From JBCAWW01 sp039024315 (GTDB taxonomy: Bacteria; Bacteroidota; Bacteroidia; J057), in contig JBCCQN010000081.1 in NCBI GenBank assembly GCA_039024315.1, positions 1-32,000 on the forward strand: a DNA stretch of 32,000 nt. Direction: 5' to 3'. Below, one piece after another: positions 1-7,360 of this stretch. Made by a program: the position numbers and the translations under genes. The notes below the pieces were generated by a model. That model was not told the origin of the DNA. It was given only the letters and a program-made list of their open reading frames with translations, and did no database searches. The first letter of the stretch is position 1. Every line of letters begins with the position of its first letter.

Positions 1-27
1 GCTCGTGAAGGAGGCCTCAACTTTTAA
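1..27 (+). CDS. rplR: Ribosomal protein L18, C-terminal end only
   Basis: The first nine codons in frame 1 read A-R-E-G-G-L-N-F and stop, which matches the usual L18 C-terminus (a basic and glycine motif ending in LxF). L18 binds 5S rRNA in the large subunit. In the conserved spc gene order rplR lies directly before rpsE, and here its stop is 5 bases upstream of the rpsE ATG. Only the tail is visible, so the call rests on this short match plus position. Confidence 0.8.
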   Translation, partial: AREGGLNF

Positions 28-32
28 GACCT

Positions 33-551
33 ATGAAATTACCTAACGAACTCAGAGTAAAGAGTAGCGACGTAGAATTGCAAGAAAAGGTCGTCAAGAT
101 CAAGCGTGTTTCTAAGGTCGTTAAAGGTGGTCGGCGCTTTAGTTTTAGTGCGCTGGTCGTCGTTGGCAACGGAGATGGCATTGTTGGATACGGATTGGGT
201 AAAGCCAATGAGGTTACCAACGCCATTGCCAAAGGTGTAGATGAAGCAAAGAAAAACTTGATCAAGGTGCCTGTACAAAAAGGTACTGTTGCTCACGAAA
301 GCTTCACTAAATATGGCGCTGCTAAAGTATTGCTTCGCCCAGCTGCTCCAGGTACTGGAGTACTGGCAGGTGGTGCTATGCGCGCAGTATTAGAAGCAGC
401 TGGTATCAAAGATGTGATTGCCAAAAGCCTCGGTACTGCAAATCCCAATAATGTTGTAAAAGCTACTCTGAAAGCTCTTTCTCTGCAGCGCCTGCCACAG
501 ACAGTCGCTCACCAAAGGGGCATAGACGTAGCCAAAGTGTATAACGGATAA
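33..551 (+). CDS. rpsE: 30S ribosomal protein S5
   Basis: The 172-residue product is the small-subunit protein S5, which sits near the mRNA entry channel and contributes to decoding accuracy. The N-terminal double-stranded-RNA-binding half covers roughly residues 9-75, with the family signature around GYGLGKANEV and AIAKGVDEAKKNL. The C-terminal half carries the glycine-rich GTGVLAGGAMRAVLEAAG segment. Length and order are normal for the family. It starts 5 bases after rplR, and rpmD follows 5 bases after its stop, so it is one cistron of the spc operon. Confidence 0.98.
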   Translation: MKLPNELRVKSSDVELQEKVVKIKRVSKVVKGGRRFSFSALVVVGNGDGIVGYGLGKANEVTNAIAKGVDEAKKNLIKVPVQKGTVAHESFTKYGAAKVLLRPAAPGTGVLAGGAMRAVLEAAGIKDVIAKSLGTANPNNVVKATLKALSLQRLPQTVAHQRGIDVAKVYNG

Positions 552-556
552 GCAAC

Positions 557-742
557 ATGTATCCTAAAGTAAAGATTACTCAAAAACGTAGCACCATCAA
601 CCGCCCAAAAGACCAAGTGGCCACTATCAAGGCTTTGGGATTAGGACGGATCAACCGAACGGTGGTGAAGGAATGCTCGCCCCAGATCCTAGGAATGATC
701 AAAAAGGTGAGTCATTTGGTTCAACTCGAAGAGACGGAATAG
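557..742 (+). CDS. rpmD: 50S ribosomal protein L30
   Basis: The 61-residue product is the short bacterial form of L30, a peripheral large-subunit protein. Recognisable parts are the KVKITQKRSTI strand, the helix KDQVATIKALGLGRINRTV and the C-terminal ILGMIKKVSHLV strand. It lies between rpsE and rplO as expected, with gaps of 5 and 4 bases, so the three genes are very likely read from one transcript. Confidence 0.97.
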   Translation: MYPKVKITQKRSTINRPKDQVATIKALGLGRINRTVVKECSPQILGMIKKVSHLVQLEETE

Positions 743-746
743 AAAA

Positions 747-1196
747 ATGAAGTTACATTCACTCAAACCGGCAGCAGGGGCAACCAAGAACCGTAAGCGT
801 ATTGGCCGTGGCCAGGGATCTGGCCGTGGTGGTACATCTACCAAAGGTCACAAAGGTCAGCAGTCACGTAGTGGTGCTACTTACCGCCCTTGGTTCGAAG
901 GTGGACAAATGCCATTGTATCGCCGTGTCCCTAAATTTGGCTTTAAAAATCCTAATCGGGTTGAATACAAAGTCGTTAATTTGGATACGATTCAGGAATT
1001 GGTAGAAAAATTTCCTAACTCGGAAATTAATCACGAATTTCTCAAAGAGCACGGAATCATTTCTTCCACTAAGCACCTTGTCAAGGTATTAGGTCGTGGA
1101 GAATTGTCCGCCAAAGTTGATGTCAAATTGAACAAATTCAGCAAGTCTGCTAAAGAGGCCATCGAAAAGGCCGGCGGATCTGCTACTGAAGTCTAG
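747..1196 (+). CDS. rplO: 50S ribosomal protein L15
   Basis: The 149-residue product is L15, an early-assembling large-subunit protein that contacts 23S rRNA through a long basic N-terminal tail. The tail is evident in residues 1-60, with KNRKRIGRGQGSGRGGTSTKGHKG and FEGGQMPLYRRVPKFGF, both hallmarks of the family. The globular C-terminal part (about 75-149) ends normally. secY starts three bases after the stop. Antisense open frames across this gene are shadows of its basic codons. Confidence 0.98.
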   Translation: MKLHSLKPAAGATKNRKRIGRGQGSGRGGTSTKGHKGQQSRSGATYRPWFEGGQMPLYRRVPKFGFKNPNRVEYKVVNLDTIQELVEKFPNSEINHEFLKEHGIISSTKHLVKVLGRGELSAKVDVKLNKFSKSAKEAIEKAGGSATEV

Positions 1197-1199
1197 ATC

Positions 1200-2543
1200 A
1201 TGAAAAAGCTAATTGAGACCATACAGAATATTTTCAAGATTCCGGAACTGAAGAATCGGATCTTATATACATTAGGTCTCCTCGCGGTTTTCCGTCTTGG
1301 AACGTTCATCATTTTGCCAGGGATCGACTCCGTCGAACTCGAGAACAATTTTGGTGGCGGTGGTGCCGGCGGTGGACTGCTTGATCTTTTGAACGTATTC
1401 ATGGGAGGCGCATTCGCTCGTGGATCAATTTTGGCTTTGGGTATTATGCCTTATATCTCAGCCTCGATTGTAGTACAGTTGTTAGGAGCGGTTCTTCCGT
1501 CCTTTCAAAAACTACGTATGGAAGGAGAGAGCGGGCAGAAAAAGCTCAACCAAATTACTCGCTATTTAACTGTAGCAGTAACATTGGCTCAGGCGATTAG
1601 TTACATCTACTACCTACGTTCACAATATCAGTCTGCTATTACTAATATCGAAGGTCCTTTTTTCTGGATTACAAGCGCACTTATTCTTACAGCAGGTACT
1701 TTGTTCCTGGTATGGTTAGGTGAGCGTATTACAGATAATGGAATCGGTAACGGTGTTTCCCTATTGATTATGATTGGTATTATTGCTGGTTTCCCCGGAG
1801 CAATCATAAATGAAGCCCGTTCTACTCTACCGATGGTTTTCTTCATTGAAATCTTAGCGTTGGGTGTAGTAACCATGGCTGTTGTTGCATTGACGCAGGC
1901 AACTAGGAAAATACCGGTCAATTATGCCCGCCAAATGATGGGTAATAGACTAGGTCAGTCAGGACGTGGTAACTCTGCAAGACAGTATATTCCACTTAAG
2001 GTCAACTCAGCGGGGGTAATGCCTATCATTTTTGCCCAAGCAATTATGTTCCTCCCCGCTTCGCTAATCCAATTAGCTAGTCCCGGATCATTTACATGGG
2101 TTCAGACTGTATTTGGAGACATCACCAATGTTTGGTACAACGTAGTTTTCTTCTTGATGATTATCATCTTTACCTACTTCTACACAGCGATCACAGTTCG
2201 TCCCGACGAAATTGCATCGCAGTTGAAGCGTAACGGTGGTTTTATCCCCGGTGTTAAGCCAGGTAAAAAGACGGAAGAATACATTGATAATGTACTTTCC
2301 CGTATCACTCTCCCAGGTTCTATCTTCCTTGCTTTCGTAGCGATTTTCCCTGCGATCGCAATCGTAATGGGCTCCTCTAGTGGATTCGCTCAGTACTTTG
2401 GGGGAACGACTTTGTTGATCATGATCGGTGTAGTACTTGATACATTGCAACAGATTGAGAGTTACCTCTTGATGCGCCACTATGATGGACTAATGCAGTC
2501 TGGACGAGTTTCTGGTCGTCGCCGTAGCGGAATCGCAGTTTAA
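1200..2543 (+). CDS. secY: Preprotein translocase channel subunit SecY
   Basis: The 447-residue protein is the pore-forming subunit of the SecYEG translocon in the inner membrane, which exports unfolded preproteins and inserts membrane proteins. About ten hydrophobic helices can be counted, the first at residues 20-40. Family signatures are visible at about 65-97 (FMGGAFARGSILALGIMPYI) and 108-123 (EGESGQKKLNQITRYL), and the basic cytosolic loops SGRGNSARQYIPLK and TVRPDEIASQLKRNGGFIPG follow. A glycine-rich stretch at about 52-59 lies in the first periplasmic loop, ahead of the plug. The ATG lies 3 bases after rplO. Confidence 0.98.
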   Translation: MKKLIETIQNIFKIPELKNRILYTLGLLAVFRLGTFIILPGIDSVELENNFGGGGAGGGLLDLLNVFMGGAFARGSILALGIMPYISASIVVQLLGAVLPSFQKLRMEGESGQKKLNQITRYLTVAVTLAQAISYIYYLRSQYQSAITNIEGPFFWITSALILTAGTLFLVWLGERITDNGIGNGVSLLIMIGIIAGFPGAIINEARSTLPMVFFIEILALGVVTMAVVALTQATRKIPVNYARQMMGNRLGQSGRGNSARQYIPLKVNSAGVMPIIFAQAIMFLPASLIQLASPGSFTWVQTVFGDITNVWYNVVFFLMIIIFTYFYTAITVRPDEIASQLKRNGGFIPGVKPGKKTEEYIDNVLSRITLPGSIFLAFVAIFPAIAIVMGSSSGFAQYFGGTTLLIMIGVVLDTLQQIESYLLMRHYDGLMQSGRVSGRRRSGIAV

Positions 2544-2562
2544 GGATACAGAGGAGATTGGC

Positions 2563-3357
2563 ATGGCGGTAGAAAGAGTATCGTATAAAACAGAAGAGGA
2601 GATCGATCTGATCCGTGAAAGTTCTTTACTTGTTGGAAAAACACTTGGTGAGCTAAGCAAGCATATTCGCCCAGGAGTAAATACCCTGGAATTGGATACC
2701 ATTGCTGAGACCTTTATCAGAGATCATGGAGGCGTTCCTGCCTTTAAGAATTATCAACCAGGTTTCAGCGATACTCCTTTCCCTGGATCTATTTGTTCCT
2801 CAGTCAACGAAGTCGTTGTACACGGGATGCCTTCAAAAACAGCAGTTTTAAAAGAAGGAGACATCATCTCAGTTGACTGTGGGGTTTTACTAAACGGTTA
2901 CTATGGAGATTCTGCCTACACCTTTCCGGTAGGTGAGATATCTGCTAAGAAGCGTCGTTTGCTAGAGGTTACTAAGCAAGCCTTATATAAAGGCATTGAA
3001 AAGGCAATTGCTGGCAATAATGTAGGAGACATCTCCAATGCTATTCAAAGGCATGCCGAAGCGTATGGCTACAGTATCGTCAAGGAAATGGTCGGGCACG
3101 GGCTCGGAAAAAATCTTCACGAACCACCAGAAGTGCCAAATTATGGACGTCGCCGTAGCGGTATGAAACTACAAGAAGGACTTGTACTGGCAATCGAACC
3201 TATGATAAACCTAGGCCGCCGGTTCATTAAAGTTGATAAAGATGGTTGGACTGTATTTGCAACAGATCGCCAAGCATCTGCTCACTTTGAACACGATGTT
3301 GTAATACGAAAAGGAAAGGCAGAGATACTCTCTACTTTCGACTATATAGAAAATTAA
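2563..3357 (+). CDS. map: Methionine aminopeptidase, type I
   Basis: This 264-residue enzyme removes the initiator methionine from nascent proteins with small second residues. The pita-bread fold is complete and all five metal ligands are present: D105 (SVDCG), D116 (YGDSA), H179 (VGHGLG), E212 (AIEPM) and E243 (AHFEHD). The active-site histidine in VVHGMP is H88. Length matches type Ia enzymes without an N-terminal extension. It sits between secY and infA, as in many bacteria, 19 bases after the secY stop. Its stop codon lies in the same frame as the start of infA, 15 bases downstream. Confidence 0.98.
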   Translation: MAVERVSYKTEEEIDLIRESSLLVGKTLGELSKHIRPGVNTLELDTIAETFIRDHGGVPAFKNYQPGFSDTPFPGSICSSVNEVVVHGMPSKTAVLKEGDIISVDCGVLLNGYYGDSAYTFPVGEISAKKRRLLEVTKQALYKGIEKAIAGNNVGDISNAIQRHAEAYGYSIVKEMVGHGLGKNLHEPPEVPNYGRRRSGMKLQEGLVLAIEPMINLGRRFIKVDKDGWTVFATDRQASAHFEHDVVIRKGKAEILSTFDYIEN

Positions 3358-3372
3358 AAACCTTTTTCTGAT

Positions 3373-3591
3373 TTGGCTAAACAAGCACCAATCAAAGTAG
3401 ATGGAGTAGTAACGGAGGCTTTGCCCAACGCTACCTTCAAAGTGAAACTAGAAAACGGCCACGAATTATTGGCCCACATCGCAGGAAAAATGAGAATGCA
3501 CTACATTAAAATTCTTCCTGGCGACCGCGTCGCGCTTGAAATCTCCGCCTACGATTTGGGAAAAGGCAGAATTGTATATCGATATAAGTAA
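3373..3591 (+). CDS. infA: Translation initiation factor IF-1 (TTG start)
   Basis: The 72-residue OB-fold protein binds the ribosomal A site during initiation. The sequence after the start, AKQAPIKVDGVVTEALPNATFKV, and the HELLAHIAGKMRMHYIKILPGDRV block are typical of IF-1, and the length is standard. The start must be the TTG at 3373: the map stop TAA lies in frame only 15 bases upstream, no ATG or GTG occurs between them, and the next in-frame ATG would remove about half the fold. IF-1 proteins normally begin MAK, which this start reproduces. A weak start codon could lower IF-1 relative to its neighbours; that is inference. Confidence 0.96.
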   Translation: MAKQAPIKVDGVVTEALPNATFKVKLENGHELLAHIAGKMRMHYIKILPGDRVALEISAYDLGKGRIVYRYK

Positions 3592-3598
3592 TATAGAT

Positions 3599-3715
3599 AT
3601 GAAAATCAGAGCTTCGGTTAAGAAACGTTCCTCCGACGATAAGATCATTCGTCGCAAAGGAAAGGTATATGTGATTAACAAGAAAAACCCACGCCATAAG
3701 CAGCGTCAGGGATAA
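3599..3715 (+). CDS. rpmJ: 50S ribosomal protein L36, cysteine-free form
   Basis: This 38-residue protein starts MKIRASVKKRSSDDK and ends NKKNPRHKQRQG, the typical L36 ends. Zinc-binding L36 has three cysteines and a histidine. Here the positions expected to hold cysteine are serine, aspartate and asparagine, so this is the zinc-independent (C-minus) form. The gene lies 7 bases after infA and 23 before rpsM, its standard place in the cluster. Confidence 0.95.
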   Translation: MKIRASVKKRSSDDKIIRRKGKVYVINKKNPRHKQRQG

Positions 3716-3738
3716 GCTAATAAACGAGGAATTAGACT

Positions 3739-4116
3739 ATGGCACGTATTGCTGGCGTAGATTTACCAAAAAACAAAAGAGGCGTAATAGGCCTCACGTA
3801 TATTTTCGGAATCGGCCGTACTTCATCTACAAAGATTCTCGACGCTGCGGGCATTAGCCACGACAAGCGCGTCAGAGATTGGTCTGATGATGAAGTCGTA
3901 AACATCCGCCGTATCATCGGCGATGAGTACAAAGTCGAAGGAGCCCTTCGTAGTGAGATCCAACTAAACATCAAACGATTGATGGACATCGGATGCTACC
4001 GAGGCCTAAGACACCGTAGAGGTCTTCCTTTACGTGGACAGCGTACCCGTACAAATGCACGTACCCGCAAAGGTCGTAAGAAGACGGTTGCCGGTAAGAA
4101 AAAAGTGACTAAATAG
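3739..4116 (+). CDS. rpsM: 30S ribosomal protein S13
   Basis: The 125-residue protein is S13, located in the head of the small subunit, where it contacts tRNA and the B1 intersubunit bridges. It starts MARIAGVDLPKNKRGVIGLTYIFGIG, the family signature, and carries the helix-two-turn-helix part at about 15-60. The tail LRHRRGLPLRGQRTRTNARTRKG is strongly conserved, and the extreme C-terminus is lysine-rich. It precedes rpsK, as in the alpha operon. Confidence 0.98.
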   Translation: MARIAGVDLPKNKRGVIGLTYIFGIGRTSSTKILDAAGISHDKRVRDWSDDEVVNIRRIIGDEYKVEGALRSEIQLNIKRLMDIGCYRGLRHRRGLPLRGQRTRTNARTRKGRKKTVAGKKKVTK

Positions 4117-4136
4117 CTTTTAAGCTCCATTAAATC

Positions 4137-4520
4137 ATGGCAAAGAACAGAAGCGTTAAAAAGAAAAAGAAAGTCGATCCTGTGGGGCAAGTGCACATCA
4201 GCTCTTCCTTCAACAATATCATCATTACGATCACAGATCTTGGTGGCAACACTATCTCTTGGTCTGCTGCTGGTAAGATGGGATTCCGCGGATCGAAAAA
4301 AAATACTCCTTATGCTGCTCAGGTAGCGGCGACTGACTGCGCAAAGAAGGCTTATGATATGGGTCTCCGTAAGGTAGAAGTATTCGTCAAAGGAACTGGT
4401 GCTGGCCGTGAGTCTGCTATCCGTTCTGTCGCTGCAGCTGGTATTGAAGTATCTGTCATTCGTGATATTACTCCTCTACCTCACAATGGCTGTCGTCCAC
4501 CTAAGCGTCGTAGAGTCTGA
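4137..4520 (+). CDS. rpsK: 30S ribosomal protein S11
   Basis: The 127-residue protein is S11, part of the small-subunit platform near the E site. The signatures GQVHISSSFNNIIITITDLGGN, WSAAGKMGFRGSKKNTPYAAQ and the C-terminal DITPLPHNGCRPPKRRRV are all present. Length is normal. The gaps to rpsM (20 bases) and rpsD (25 bases) suggest a continuous transcript. Confidence 0.98.
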   Translation: MAKNRSVKKKKKVDPVGQVHISSSFNNIIITITDLGGNTISWSAAGKMGFRGSKKNTPYAAQVAATDCAKKAYDMGLRKVEVFVKGTGAGRESAIRSVAAAGIEVSVIRDITPLPHNGCRPPKRRRV

Positions 4521-4545
4521 TTAATTTGTTGAAGAAAGAATAATA

Positions 4546-5145
4546 ATGGCTAGATACAGAGGTCCCAAAGGCAAAATAGCGCGTAAATTTAAGGAGCCAA
4601 TCTTCGGCCCTAGCAAAGCGTTGGATCGCCGCAAATACGGCCCCGGCCAACATGGTCGTAATCGCCGTCGTAAGCAGTCTGACTACGCAGTCCAGCTGCA
4701 AGAAAAACAAAAAGCTAAGTACACTTATGGTGTGCTAGAGCGTCAATTCCGCAATACATTTGACAAAGCTTCTGCTAAGAAAGGAGTAACCGGTGAGGTG
4801 TTCCTTCAAATGCTAGAATCTCGTTTTGACAATGTCGTTTTCCGTATGGGACTTGCTCCTACACGTCGTGCGGCTCGTCAATTGGTCAATCATAAGCACT
4901 TTGAGCTAAACGGAGTGGTAAACAACATTCCTTCGACTCAAATTCAGCCTGGTGATGTTATCACTGTAAGAGAGAAAAGTAAAAATCTCGAAGTGATCAA
5001 TGAAAAACTAGGTTCAGGTGCTCGCTTCTCATGGGTGGATGTAAATCCAGGCCAGCATAGCGGTACCTATCTAAATGTTCCTAATCGGGAAGAAATTCCT
5101 GAGAATATCAAGGAGCAGCTGATCGTGGAATTGTATTCCAAGTAA
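4546..5145 (+). CDS. rpsD: 30S ribosomal protein S4
   Basis: The 199-residue protein is S4, a primary 16S rRNA binder that nucleates small-subunit assembly. In other bacteria it represses the alpha operon. The N-terminal region holds YGPGQHGRNRRRKQSDYAVQLQEKQK, and an S4 RNA-binding domain spans about 90-150 (LESRFDNVVFRMGLAPTRRAARQLVNHKHF). The cysteine knuckle found near the N-terminus of some S4 proteins is absent, so this is a zinc-free form, like L36 in the same cluster. rpoA follows after 45 bases containing a T-rich stretch. Confidence 0.98.
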   Translation: MARYRGPKGKIARKFKEPIFGPSKALDRRKYGPGQHGRNRRRKQSDYAVQLQEKQKAKYTYGVLERQFRNTFDKASAKKGVTGEVFLQMLESRFDNVVFRMGLAPTRRAARQLVNHKHFELNGVVNNIPSTQIQPGDVITVREKSKNLEVINEKLGSGARFSWVDVNPGQHSGTYLNVPNREEIPENIKEQLIVELYSK

Positions 5146-5190
5146 TTTTATCTTTCGTTTTTTTTATCACAGCAAGCACAGGTAAACTAT

Positions 5191-6177
5191 ATGGCACTGC
5201 TGAATTTCCAAATGCCAGAGAAGGTCGTTCTTGAAAAAGAAGATGACTTCTATGGACGCTTTTTGCTCCGCCCACTCGAAAGAGGCTACGGTATCACCGT
5301 CGGTAACTCTCTTCGTCGAGTCTTACTATCTTCTCTGGAGGGATTCGCCATTACCTCTATCAAAGTCCCTGGTGTAGATCATGAATTTTCTGTCGTACCA
5401 GGAGTGATCGAAGATGTAACGGAGATTATCCTAAATCTTAAAGGAGTACGCATGAAGCGTATCACTGAGGGGGATAACAAAATCTTCGTTTCTGTGCGTG
5501 GAAAAGAAGTATTCACCGCAGGTGATATTTCTGATCACACAAACGCTTTTCAGGTAACCAACCCTGATCACGTGATCGCACACCTAGATCCCAAAACTCA
5601 GTTTGATATTGAGTTGACTGTTGATAAGGGCCGTGGCTATCAACCAGCTGAAGAAAACAAAAATCCTAACGCTCCAATCGGTGAGATTGCAATTGACGCT
5701 ATCTTTACTCCGGTTCGCAACGTAACCTATTCTGTCGATGACTATCGTATCGAGCAGAAGACTGACTACGAGCAACTTGAGATTGGTGTTAAGACTGATG
5801 GTACTATCGATGCAGAATCAGCCCTAAAAGAAGCGGCTAACATTCTACTTCGCCATCTAATGCTATTCTCTGATGACTCTATCACGTTGAAAACTGATGA
5901 GCCTGAGAAGAAGGATGAAGTTGATGAAAACTACCTACAGATGCGTAAGCTTCTGAAAACTCCACTATCTGAGTTGGATCTTTCAGTTCGTGCTTACAAC
6001 TGTCTTAAGGCAGCCGACATCAAAACTCTCGGAGACTTGGTGAGCTACAACATCGCTGACCTACTTAAGTTCCGTAACTTCGGTAAGAAATCTCTTACTG
6101 AGCTAGAGGAACTAGTCGCCGACAAGAACTTGAGCTTTGGCATGGACGTTGCCAAGTACAAGCTCGAAGAAGATTAA
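5191..6177 (+). CDS. rpoA: RNA polymerase alpha subunit
   Basis: The 328-residue protein dimerises to start RNA polymerase assembly and contacts regulators and upstream DNA. The N-terminal domain (about 1-235) contains RPLERGYGITVGNSLRRVLLSSLEG, the dimerisation and beta-contact segment. A charged linker (about 236-248) leads to the C-terminal domain (about 250-318) with LDLSVRAYNCLKAADIKTL and FRNFGKKSLTELEE, including the DNA-contact arginine R267. Length is standard. Unlike most clusters, rplQ does not follow directly: 175 bases with a large palindrome lie between. Confidence 0.98.
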   Translation: MALLNFQMPEKVVLEKEDDFYGRFLLRPLERGYGITVGNSLRRVLLSSLEGFAITSIKVPGVDHEFSVVPGVIEDVTEIILNLKGVRMKRITEGDNKIFVSVRGKEVFTAGDISDHTNAFQVTNPDHVIAHLDPKTQFDIELTVDKGRGYQPAEENKNPNAPIGEIAIDAIFTPVRNVTYSVDDYRIEQKTDYEQLEIGVKTDGTIDAESALKEAANILLRHLMLFSDDSITLKTDEPEKKDEVDENYLQMRKLLKTPLSELDLSVRAYNCLKAADIKTLGDLVSYNIADLLKFRNFGKKSLTELEELVADKNLSFGMDVAKYKLEED

Positions 6178-6201
6178 TCGTTTTTTGAATAGAAGGATGG
6201 T

Positions 6202-6251
6202 TGAATTGTTGACTTATTGAGTCAAATCCGATTCAGTAATTCAACAATTCA
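6202..6251. repeat. 50-base imperfect palindrome between rpoA and rplQ
   Basis: The left arm 6202-6223 and right arm 6230-6251 pair over 22 positions with one mismatch and two G-U pairs around the 6-base loop AAATCC. The outer 11 bases, TGAATTGTTGA and TCAACAATTCA, pair perfectly. The same 11-mer occurs in both arms of the hairpin at 19453-19531. No strong T-run follows, so a simple intrinsic terminator is not evident. An RNA processing site, an attenuator or a mobile intergenic repeat are the alternatives. Confidence 0.75.
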
Positions 6252-6352
6252 GTCATTCAATTTATTGTTCTGACTCATTTCCCAAGAGATTATGACCCCC
6301 ACTGTCGTGGATGGAATGCTCTTGGCAGCGTCATTTTAATTTTAGCTTAAAA

Positions 6353-7297
6353 ATGAGACACGGTAAGAAGTTTAACCATCTCGGGCGTAAATCCGCCCAC
6401 CGCAAGGCTATGTTATCCAACATGGCTAGCTCCCTGATCATCCACAAACGGATCACTACCACGCTTGCTAAAGCCAAAGCGCTACGTAAGTATGTTGAGC
6501 CGTTGATCACCAAATCTAAAACTGATTCTACTCAAAGCCGCCGAGTAGTATTTTCCTATCTCCAAAATAAAGAATCCGTTAAGGAACTCTTCGGTCCTAT
6601 CTCCAACGCAGTTGCAGATCGCCCAGGAGGATACACGCGTATTCTGAAAATTGGGCCGCGTAAAGGTGATAACGCTGAAATGGCAATCATCGAACTCGTT
6701 GACTTCAATGAGTTAGCACCAGGAAAAGCTGGCAGCAGCAAAGGAAGCAGCAGTCGCCGTCGCCGTCGTGGCAAAAAAGCGGGTGGCAGTAGCCCTAAAA
6801 AGGCAGCTCCTGAAGCAGTAGTAGAAGCAGTAGCAGCCGAGGAGGTCGAAGCAGTAGTTGAAGAAACTGCTGAAGAAGTGGTTGAAACGGTTGAAGAGGT
6901 AGTAGAAGAGACCGTAGAAGAAACTCCAGAAGTGGTCGAAGAGGTCGCTGAAGAAGTTGAAGCTGCAGTTGAAGAAGCTGTACCAGTCGTAGAAGAGGTT
7001 GTTGAGGAAGCTGCTCCCGCTGAAGAGGCTGCTCCGGCAGTAGAAGCAGACAAGCTCACCAAGATCGAAGGCATTGGCCCAAAGATCTCCGGTCTATTGA
7101 TTGATGCTGGCATCTCTACCTTTGCCGCTCTTGCAGAAACAGATGTTGAACGCATTCGCGAAATTCTTGCTGCGGCTGGTAGCCGTTACAAGTCGCACGA
7201 TCCCTCTACTTGGCCTAAGCAAGCTGGTCTAGCTGCCGAAGGTAAGTGGGACGAGCTAAAGGCTTGGCAAGATGAACTCGACGGTGGGAAGGAATAG
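6353..7297 (+). CDS. rplQ: 50S ribosomal protein L17 with long C-terminal extension
   Basis: Residues 1-120 are an ordinary L17 (MRHGKKFNHLGRKSAHRKAML), a large-subunit protein near the exit tunnel. I chose the ATG at 6353 because L17 begins MRHG; an earlier in-frame ATG at 6311 would add 14 unrelated residues. The protein continues to 314 residues, against about 120 for the usual family. A basic serine-rich stretch (125-150, with RRRRRGKK) is followed by about 80 residues made almost only of E, V, A and T (152-231). A compact domain (234-312, LTKIEGIGPKISGLLIDAGI, then DPSTWPKQAGLA and KWDELKAWQDEL) looks helix-hairpin-helix-like. Similar extensions are known on Bacteroidota L17 and L21; their role is not known to me. 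Confidence 0.97.
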   Translation: MRHGKKFNHLGRKSAHRKAMLSNMASSLIIHKRITTTLAKAKALRKYVEPLITKSKTDSTQSRRVVFSYLQNKESVKELFGPISNAVADRPGGYTRILKIGPRKGDNAEMAIIELVDFNELAPGKAGSSKGSSSRRRRRGKKAGGSSPKKAAPEAVVEAVAAEEVEAVVEETAEEVVETVEEVVEETVEETPEVVEEVAEEVEAAVEEAVPVVEEVVEEAAPAEEAAPAVEADKLTKIEGIGPKISGLLIDAGISTFAALAETDVERIREILAAAGSRYKSHDPSTWPKQAGLAAEGKWDELKAWQDELDGGKE

Positions 7298-7323
7298 ACT
7301 CGCCCGTGTTTAATGAGACAGAT

Positions 7324-7360
7324 AGGTCGTTCCGCGAAGCGGGACGGCCTTTATTCTTTT
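7324..7360 (+). terminator. Intrinsic terminator of the ribosomal protein operon
   Basis: Bases 7324-7335 pair with 7339-7350 over 12 bp, with two G-U pairs, around the loop GAA. The T-rich TTATTCTTTT at 7351-7360 follows. It lies 26 bases after the rplQ stop. The T-tract overlaps the last codons of the convergent pentapeptide gene. The inner stem CGTT-CCGC-GAA-GCGG is also a copy of the small hairpin repeat found throughout the rest of the window. Confidence 0.9.

Noticed and set aside
2517..3162. A 14-base match (CGTCGCCGTAGCGG) in secY and map
   Set aside because: Both encode the peptide RRRSG; a coincidence of codons in basic loops is a sufficient explanation.
6810..7050. GAAG/GTAGAA-like tandem repeats
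   Set aside because: They encode the acidic linker of L17; the repetition follows from its Glu/Val composition rather than a separate repeat array.
6556..7155. A 199-codon minus-strand frame rich in serine and threonine
   Set aside because: It is the exact reverse of the Glu/Val/Ala repeat codons of the L17 extension and has no independent coding signal.
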